Source: Thalassiosira profunda (taxonomy: Eukaryota; Bacillariophyta; Thalassiosirophyceae; Thalassiosirales; Thalassiosiraceae). From it: DNA of 26,268 nucleotides. Position 1 is the first letter of the stretch. Each line of letters begins with the position of its first letter. Of this stretch, positions 7,607 through 14,275 are shown one piece after another. Both the position numbers and the translations under genes were made by a program. The stretch lies in assembly GCA_036939355.1 (NCBI GenBank), contig JALLAP010000020.1, forward strand, positions 1 to 26,268, given 5' to 3'. The notes below the pieces were generated by a model that searched no databases, was not told the DNA's origin, and was given only the letters and a program-made list of their open reading frames with translations.

Positions 7607-9574
7607 ATGCTCTCGGTTCCGTTTTACTCGGCCGAGGTCCGCGAGGCGCTCGCGCAGATCCGCGCCAACCACGCAGGGGGTGATGAATCATCATCTGCAT
7701 CTGCGGCTGACGTGCGTCAGGGCACCGCCATCCGCGGCAGGCTGGGCGGCGGCTACGCGTCCTCGTCGGATGAGGATGATGATAGAAAGGAAGGTGCACC
7801 GGATGACGAGGGCTCGCAATCGTCGGCGTCGTCTGCAACATCAATGGAGGCGATCGACGAAAATGAGGACTTCGCTGCACCTGTACCAACAACACCTGCC
7901 ATTGCAACTGAAGCTGACGCGGCTGCAAACATCGCCCAGGGCAAGAAGGGCAAACGCCACAAGAAGTCCAAGAGCAAACGGTCCAAGGAGGACATTGCGC
8001 AAAAGATGGGCAGGGTCCCCTCCACCCTGCTTCCATTGCAACCCACAACTGCCGCGGCCACATCAACATCGGGAAGAACGGCGCTGGAGGTGCCCAACGT
8101 ATTGCTCCCGCTGAACTACCTGCGTGACAACCCCAATTACAACCCCTCCTCCGCGGCCGCCCATTTACTATCCAGTTGGGACAAATTGCAATCCACGTCC
8201 AACTCCACAATAATTGTGGTGTTATTGCAAAGCGGACGCTTCGCCGCAGCCACCTTTGCCCTCGACACCCGCCACAACCAAACCGCAATGAAGATGGTCG
8301 CGCACAAAACGTCCACCCGATACACCGTCCGAAAAGGGCAGGGCGGAAGCCAATCGAGCCACGACCAGGGGAAGCACAAGGCCAAGTCCGTGGGGGCGCA
8401 GTTGCGACGGGAGGGGGAAAAGCAATTGCGCGAGGACGTGACCGCAACGTGGAAAGAGTGGCGGGGATTGGGATACATTGAAAAGGCGGTGTACGTGTTT
8501 GTGAGCTGCCCCAAGGGCATGAGACGGGAGTACTTGTTCGGGGGCGAGGATGGGAGTGGGAGCGCGTTGGTTGAGAAGGGCGATGAGAGGTTGCGGAGTA
8601 TACCGTTGGATGTGGGGCGGCCGACGATGGAGGCAGCGGCGGCGGTGCTGGATTGCGTGTTGGGCTGCAGCGTGAGGGAGATGACGGCAGAGGAACTGGA
8701 TGTTTTGCGTGGAGAAAATGGGAAAGAGCCTGCGGCGGAGAAGAACTCGGAAAAGGAAATTGCTGCTGCAAATGATGAGACGTCGAAGGAAGAGGAAGAA
8801 GAATTGGCACCTCCGCCTCCTTACACGCCTCTGCATGAGGCAGTTATTGACGGTGATTTGGATCGGTTGATGGAGCTGCTGAAGCTTCTAGATGAAACGG
8901 AGGAGAAGGATGCATCCGAGGCAGATGTAAGCAATGATGCAGCGCCCATTGAGTACGATGTCAACACGACGGGAGGTCCTGATCACCAAACGGCTCTCCA
9001 TGTTGCCTCCTCTTCGACCCATGCAAATGCTCCGTCGCTGCTCGCTGCGCTTGTTGTCCAGGGACACGCCAATCCCTGCGCTGTTGATGCACGAGGTCGT
9101 CCACCGTACTTTTTGGCTTCGTCGGACAAACATCGCGAAGCATTCCGCCTGGCTCGGGGCACGTTGGGCGAGGACTACTGTGCATGGGACGACGGAGCAA
9201 AGGTCGGGCCTGCGTTGACGGAGGCAGATGTTCAAGCCAAGAAGGCGAAGGCACTGGAAAAGAAACGACGGCAGCGTGCTCGACAAAAGGAGAAGAAGGC
9301 CAACGAGAAGGCCGAAGCGGAGAAGGAGGCTGCTCAGAAACGCGAGGAAGATGAACGGAAGAAGCAGGAGGAGGATGCCAAACGCGTCCGCGACGGATTG
9401 AAGCCCAAGACGTCGGCGGCGACGAACGTGTGCGATTTTTGCCAGAAGGTGGTAAAAGGGAAGCGACGGTCGCAAATGTTCCAGAGGCTGGAGTACGCCT
9501 ATTGCAGTACGGAGTGCGTGAAGCGGCATCAGAGAGAGCTCATGGCCGCCGCGGCTACGGCCCGTATGGGATAG
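7607..9574 (+). CDS. ANKZF1/VMS1-like: ANKZF1/Vms1-type peptidyl-tRNA hydrolase (release factor) of ribosome quality control
   Basis: This 655-residue protein has the ordered domains of the Vms1/ANKZF1 family, which releases stalled nascent chains from 60S-peptidyl-tRNA complexes and works with Cdc48/p97. An acidic/basic disordered N-terminus is followed by the VLRF1 core at about 195-320 (VVLLQSGRFAAATF, HKTSTRYTVRKGQGGSQS, then SVGAQLRR). The catalytic GGSQ loop is intact, with Gln249. Ankyrin-like segments follow (YTPLHEAV at about 406, TALHVAS at about 461), then a long Lys/Glu coiled coil and a C-terminal treble clef (CDFC...YCSTEC from about 608). The last residues, RELMAAAATAR (643-653), fit the VCP-interacting motif RX5AAX2R exactly. 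The N-terminal C2H2 finger seen in human ANKZF1 is not visible. The frame is intronless, with ATG at 7607. Confidence 0.93.
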   Translation: MLSVPFYSAEVREALAQIRANHAGGDESSSASAADVRQGTAIRGRLGGGYASSSDEDDDRKEGAPDDEGSQSSASSATSMEAIDENEDFAAPVPTTPAIATEADAAANIAQGKKGKRHKKSKSKRSKEDIAQKMGRVPSTLLPLQPTTAAATSTSGRTALEVPNVLLPLNYLRDNPNYNPSSAAAHLLSSWDKLQSTSNSTIIVVLLQSGRFAAATFALDTRHNQTAMKMVAHKTSTRYTVRKGQGGSQSSHDQGKHKAKSVGAQLRREGEKQLREDVTATWKEWRGLGYIEKAVYVFVSCPKGMRREYLFGGEDGSGSALVEKGDERLRSIPLDVGRPTMEAAAAVLDCVLGCSVREMTAEELDVLRGENGKEPAAEKNSEKEIAAANDETSKEEEEELAPPPPYTPLHEAVIDGDLDRLMELLKLLDETEEKDASEADVSNDAAPIEYDVNTTGGPDHQTALHVASSSTHANAPSLLAALVVQGHANPCAVDARGRPPYFLASSDKHREAFRLARGTLGEDYCAWDDGAKVGPALTEADVQAKKAKALEKKRRQRARQKEKKANEKAEAEKEAAQKREEDERKKQEEDAKRVRDGLKPKTSAATNVCDFCQKVVKGKRRSQMFQRLEYAYCSTECVKRHQRELMAAAATARMG

Positions 9575-9714
9575 CTCTACGATACTCAACACCTCGTCAA
9601 CTTCGTTGATATTTACCATGAAACAACACCAAAGGCCCTTGCAACAAACACTATTGAACTGGCCGTTCACATTCATTCCGAACACCATTCTTCCTCCGTT
9701 TCTGAATCATCTGT

Positions 9715-11334
9715 CTACTTGGCCCTCTGTTTCTTTCGAACAGGCGACTCGGCGTCCACATCAATTACCTCGTTCTCCTTGTACAATTCCTCCAAATAGG
9801 AGGTCGCGTCCTCTGTCTCCTTAATGGCAAAGTTGTGATCCGACTTGGCTCCTGCAAGCGCCTTCTTGGCGATCTCCCTTCCTTTGCGTGCCTCCTCAAA
9901 CGCTTTCTCTACGTTCTTTGCCGATTTAGCCGTTGACTTCTTCAGAGTGTTGGCCATTGCAACTCGGTTAGTGGCATAGTCGATCAAAGCAGTCAGACCT
10001 TTTGACTTCATGCTCGCCAAGTATGACCGCGCATCCTCTACTTCTTTGACTGCAAGATCGAGGGATGACTTGGCCTCTCGAACAGCCGCACGGGCTGTTT
10101 GGACCGACTGCTCTGCCCTCGCAACGTTCTCATTTGCATTCCTCACGGATTGCTCTGCACTCGCAGTCATGCGACGGAAGGAATTCAGTCGACCTTTTGC
10201 CGACTCAATGGCCGAAAAGAAATCTTTCGCCGACCGAGTTGAGGATGAATTTGAAGGCGTCACAGGTACTGGATTCGTGCTGTCCTCGGCAGAGTACCCC
10301 AAACACGCATCTTTGAGCGAAGGATCAATTTTCACAAGGGCCCCGCAGACCATCGAAATTACCCTCGTCTGCTTCCTGCTCTCATCCAAAGGCAGTGAAT
10401 TGATATGTGGCCTCACTGCTTCCCACACTACGTTGGCGTCGGCCTTCAAGAATTCCTTCCTCCTGTCGGTTGCCCTCTTGTAGGGCAAGAGCTCTACGAC
10501 AGAATTGAGGAATGATAGCACGAGCTCAAGCTGAGGAAATTGAGCGGTAGTGGAACGGACCGCCATGTACGATGCTAGGTGACCTAGGCCTTTCTCCTCG
10601 ATGAAGAACCGGTAAAGGAGTTCGTTCCTAATGTCCGGCCGTCCGATCACACTCTTGTACAATGGATGATCCCCCCTGAAGATCACGATGGTCTCTTGAA
10701 GATACTTGCATGTTTCGAGCCCGGGAACATTCATTTTTCTCAACTCATAAACCACCGCGACGACAAAGCCTTGGAGATAATCCTTGACTCTCTTTTGATC
10801 ACCCTGTACCATTTGGCTTGGCTGCGCCCCCAATAGACCAAGCGTCAACGCGGCGCGCCAACCCGTATTATCGACGACCCAATGATACTCTCTGAACATA
10901 TCAAGTGCTTTCAGTGCATCCGAGGGGTCGATTGCCTTGCGAGGGCCGTCAGCTGGATAAGCGTATGCTTTGATCGAACGAAGGAGGTCCTTGAGCTGTT
11001 TCGACTTTCGTTGCCGTTCCTCTTCCAGTTTCCGCCGACTTATCGCCTGTGCAACATTGACAGCTTCATCAACCTGATCCCTCGTCACACCAAGCGATAT
11101 GGCACGTTGCATGCACTCTGGGACCACACGCCCACTCCAGTGATTGAGGGCAGACCGCGCAGCCTGCTGCACTGCTGACTGCGCCTCGGCCGAGAGGTCC
11201 TGATACCAGGCGGGTGGCCACTGCTGCTGCTGAGTTTGTTGGGCGTGGGCTGCTGCACCGATGCTACCGGCTGCCGAGCCTGCCGAGCCTGCCGCGGGCG
11301 CGGGCTGTTGACGCCCCACTCCAGCCGCATTCAT
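9715..11334 (-). CDS. helical-repeat-like protein with C-terminal coiled coil and NLS-like tail
   Basis: This is a 539-residue protein I do not recognise. Residues 1-40 are Ala/Gly/Gln-rich low complexity. Residues of about 45-370 are alpha-helical and evenly hydrophobic, like an armadillo/HEAT or MIF4G-type scaffold, but no family signature is visible. Residues of about 385-530 are a long Ala/Glu/Lys/Ser heptad-like coiled coil containing an internal repeat: LAVKEVEDARSYLASM and FAIKETEDATSYLEEL share the same pattern about 75 residues apart. The protein ends in SPVRKKQRAK, a plausible nuclear localisation signal. I used the ATG at 11334; upstream in-frame codons are leader-like. It converges with the ANKZF1/Vms1 gene (140 nt apart) and diverges from the F-box-like gene. 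Confidence 0.8.
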   Translation of the reverse strand: MNAAGVGRQQPAPAAGSAGSAAGSIGAAAHAQQTQQQQWPPAWYQDLSAEAQSAVQQAARSALNHWSGRVVPECMQRAISLGVTRDQVDEAVNVAQAISRRKLEEERQRKSKQLKDLLRSIKAYAYPADGPRKAIDPSDALKALDMFREYHWVVDNTGWRAALTLGLLGAQPSQMVQGDQKRVKDYLQGFVVAVVYELRKMNVPGLETCKYLQETIVIFRGDHPLYKSVIGRPDIRNELLYRFFIEEKGLGHLASYMAVRSTTAQFPQLELVLSFLNSVVELLPYKRATDRRKEFLKADANVVWEAVRPHINSLPLDESRKQTRVISMVCGALVKIDPSLKDACLGYSAEDSTNPVPVTPSNSSSTRSAKDFFSAIESAKGRLNSFRRMTASAEQSVRNANENVARAEQSVQTARAAVREAKSSLDLAVKEVEDARSYLASMKSKGLTALIDYATNRVAMANTLKKSTAKSAKNVEKAFEEARKGREIAKKALAGAKSDHNFAIKETEDATSYLEELYKENEVIDVDAESPVRKKQRAK

Positions 11335-11499
11335 CGTGGTACAACGGTGTATGGTGCCGACAACGTTTGGTTTGGGTTTGCCGTTGGCTGTGTGTGAAGT
11401 GTGAATGTGTGTTGTTTGACTCTTCACCCCGCGCCATACTTTTGGCGTCTAAAGAGCTCGTGCGCTAACCTGCCCATTCCATGCGCCCCGGTAAAAAAA
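11335..11499. promoter_or_regulatory. 165-nt shared divergent upstream region
   Basis: This space lies between the ATG codons of the coiled-coil gene (-) and the F-box-like gene (+). It contains CTTTTGGCGTC near 11439-11449, which resembles a eukaryotic E2F-type TTTTGGCG site. Such a short motif can occur by chance in GC-rich DNA. An out-of-frame ATG at 11481 lies just before the ATG at 11500. Confidence 0.3.
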
Positions 11500-14238
11500 A
11501 TGCAACACGCTCAAGCTATCTTTTGTGCAATCTGCCCCACCCCCACACAGCCTGCACACCCTCGCCCGCCTGCACCAGTTCGTGAGGGTGCGCCTGACGG
11601 GAAGGGCCTACCCGACGTCAACATGCCGGGCGACGGGAAGCGCAGGCGCAAGGGCATGATCTGGGCTCGCGACGGGGGCGGCGCGGAGAAGCACCCGGCC
11701 TATTTCCTCGAAGCAGACGATGGCGCAGGTGCACCCGATGTCGATGCCAACGACAATATGGCGTGGATCGAGTGGGCAACGACCGGCGCCGTGGTCCAGA
11801 TACCCAAGAGCCAGATCGCCTCGCCGCTGGCGTCGCGCCGCAGCCGCACTGCGGGGCGAGTTGCAAAAAGTTATGATGAAGGTGCACCATCGCAAGCGAG
11901 CGATGACAGTGACCGCAACGAGGTGACGGTTCATCTGACCGACGGTGGCGATACGCACGCATCGAAGCCTGCTGTCCCAAGTCCGGTGGCATCGGCGTTC
12001 ATGGGGGGTAACGGGAACAACTGCTACGATTATGATACCGACGACGATAATGCCATCTTTTCTGCAGCAGTACCCTCTCCTGTTTTCTCAAGAGACGTGA
12101 AGTTGGAAGATGCGTTCAACTACGACACAGACGAGGAACAAAATGACAAGCACCACGAGGCTCCAGGCGCCCCTCGCCCTTCTCCCGTTCGGTCAGTCTC
12201 TGTTAAGACCGAGGAGGTGTACAAGGGAGATACCGACGAGGAGGACGAAGGCCGCCGAAATGCTGGACCCATTCCTGGTGTTTCATTCGAAACTGACTCG
12301 TCAACGGGACAAAATCTTGGGGGCTCGACGTCGACATATCCCCCGTCGCGATCTGAGTTCATTCGGCGTCTATGTGATAATACTGCCGTCACAAAACCGA
12401 AACAAAAGCTCAGCCTACCGCCCGGCGAAGTGAACTGGATTCAGTTGAAGGCTAGTGAAAAGGTGTTCTTATTCGCGTGGGATGAAAGGAGTGGGCGTAA
12501 CAAATGTTTCGAGCCCGATGAAGACACACGGGCTGACGTCTGGTGGGTGAATGAACGCACGGGCGAAGTCCGCTTTCTCCCCAAGCAGACATACGACTTT
12601 TGGTCAACACTATATGAATGCAAGACGTGGGGAGAAGTCCGGGTTCGATATGATCGAGGATTCTACCTTCTTTTGTTGGAACTGTATGCTACCAGATACT
12701 TGGTTGGCAAAGCTGACCTACAGGGGAAGCAGATTGCGGACGACAAACCATTCCAGTTGAAGATGTTGAATCCCATGTTCGAAGAGCACCGGCCTGGCAT
12801 GCATGATACGTTCCCTCCTTGCATCGAACAGTTGCAACTAGTTTCTCATCTTAGTCGCTCTTCAGGAGGGGACTATGAACCTAGATCTTTCGGTCATCTA
12901 GAGGACGGGTGCCTATACTTTGATGCAAAATCCAAGAATGAATTAGTCGGAGAAGATGATTCAGACTGGTCCGCCAAGTATGAGCTGATACACGAGCCTG
13001 GTCTTGCAAAGTTCCCTTCCATGGTATCGACGACGACATCAGAAGAGGATACTCTCATCTTGATTGATTACTGTTGTGCCAACTGGGTGCCTGAAGGCAT
13101 GACCGACAACCATTCCTTTACGTTGGCGACGATGCCGGCCGAAGTCATTGGAGGTATATTCTCCTTTTTGTGTAATGACAGGAGAAATGTTCCAGCATTT
13201 CATGCAATAGAGCAAACCTGTCGATCCTTCCAAAATCTCTTCGGGAATGACGAGGCTCGGGAAATGCTTTTCCCTGGCACCTCTGTAAGAGACAGACCAA
13301 CGCCAGTCGATGGCGTGGTTGGAGAAGAAACGAAAAAGGCCAAGCGCCAATGGGCCAGCGCCCTGATCTCTTACTGCAAAGATAACTGGAGGCCCCCTTC
13401 TGGAGTTGAACAATCCCCAACGCTGACAAATCTCCCGGGCGAAGTTATGGGAGAGATATTGTGCTACTTGGGTTATGATGCCGAAAATTTGCCGACCATG
13501 CTAGCAGTCGAACAAACCTGCAAAGCCTTCAACGAATTCTTCGCAGAGTTGGATGACTTTCAATGGTTGCTTCTCCCATGTTGTGTTTTGGTACCTTTCC
13601 AAGCGGACAATGCAGGAAAGCTCAATCTTTGGAGAGGAGAGTTGGCTGATATCAAATGTGGAAGTATGAGCAACCACTTGAGTTCGTGGCGTGATATGAA
13701 GAAAAGAAGCAAACACGTGAAAGAGTTTGTTTGGTGGGCTAACGAACGCGCAAAGACGTTCCTTTGCCTCCCTAAGGAGACATACACGTTCTGGTCCACA
13801 ATCAACGAGTGTAAGACTTGGGGTGACATTCGAGCCAAATACACGAAGGGATTTTATGAAGCCTTGATGTCCATGTACTGGGAACACAACGACAAACCCC
13901 TCGGAGCAGACGACTTTATTTGCAGCTTCTCCCGGGGGTGGCGATTTTTGGACACGAAGGAGTTTGACGTATCACAGCTTCTATCTGACTACGACATGAC
14001 ATTCGGTGACGACGATAACATTCCTCCCGGCATCGAATTTATTCAGTCCAGCAGCCTTAGGGTACGCTGCTATGATTTGTTGAAGCCATTCGGCGACTGG
14101 GTGATGGATTTCCACGGAGATCGACACGTGAAGTTTGAAGGACGTGAAAGGGATGAAATATTGGCGGCAATCAAGGCGTCTGGTTCCACGGCACGGTATG
14201 AGCCAGGTCTGTCGCAGTTCTGGTCCATATATTCGTGA
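11500..14238 (+). CDS. large protein with tandem F-box-like motifs flanked by a duplicated WW-N-E module
   Basis: The protein has 912 residues from the ATG at 11500; an ATG at 11623 is an alternative, and upstream GTG codons are not plausible starts. Three parts are visible. (1) An acidic disordered N-terminal region has three DTD(D/E) blocks (about 178, 208, 241), two of them preceded by SPV and a psi-K-x-E site (VKLE with Lys201, VKTE with Lys236), which fits SUMO acceptor consensus. (2) A module occurs twice, at about 310-510 and 690-912, each with VWWxNER/FVWWANER, LPK(Q/E)TYxFWST, ECKTWG, GFY, PPxIE and YEPGL/HEPGL elements. (3) Between them sit two F-box-like helices sets, MPAEVIGGIFSFL (about 545) and LPGEVMGEILCYL (about 645). 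An SCF-type adaptor role is an inference from the F-box pattern; the flanking module is unknown to me. Confidence 0.8.
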   Translation: MQHAQAIFCAICPTPTQPAHPRPPAPVREGAPDGKGLPDVNMPGDGKRRRKGMIWARDGGGAEKHPAYFLEADDGAGAPDVDANDNMAWIEWATTGAVVQIPKSQIASPLASRRSRTAGRVAKSYDEGAPSQASDDSDRNEVTVHLTDGGDTHASKPAVPSPVASAFMGGNGNNCYDYDTDDDNAIFSAAVPSPVFSRDVKLEDAFNYDTDEEQNDKHHEAPGAPRPSPVRSVSVKTEEVYKGDTDEEDEGRRNAGPIPGVSFETDSSTGQNLGGSTSTYPPSRSEFIRRLCDNTAVTKPKQKLSLPPGEVNWIQLKASEKVFLFAWDERSGRNKCFEPDEDTRADVWWVNERTGEVRFLPKQTYDFWSTLYECKTWGEVRVRYDRGFYLLLLELYATRYLVGKADLQGKQIADDKPFQLKMLNPMFEEHRPGMHDTFPPCIEQLQLVSHLSRSSGGDYEPRSFGHLEDGCLYFDAKSKNELVGEDDSDWSAKYELIHEPGLAKFPSMVSTTTSEEDTLILIDYCCANWVPEGMTDNHSFTLATMPAEVIGGIFSFLCNDRRNVPAFHAIEQTCRSFQNLFGNDEAREMLFPGTSVRDRPTPVDGVVGEETKKAKRQWASALISYCKDNWRPPSGVEQSPTLTNLPGEVMGEILCYLGYDAENLPTMLAVEQTCKAFNEFFAELDDFQWLLLPCCVLVPFQADNAGKLNLWRGELADIKCGSMSNHLSSWRDMKKRSKHVKEFVWWANERAKTFLCLPKETYTFWSTINECKTWGDIRAKYTKGFYEALMSMYWEHNDKPLGADDFICSFSRGWRFLDTKEFDVSQLLSDYDMTFGDDDNIPPGIEFIQSSSLRVRCYDLLKPFGDWVMDFHGDRHVKFEGRERDEILAAIKASGSTARYEPGLSQFWSIYS

Positions 14239-14275
14239 TTGTACTGTGTAACCCCGTTGTCAGAGAGTCACCGGC

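Noticed and set aside
7110..8810. 566-codon open frame on the minus strand, antisense to the ANKZF1/Vms1 gene
   Set aside because: It is Pro/Arg/Ser low-complexity with no domain, produced by the GC-rich codons of the gene on the other strand.
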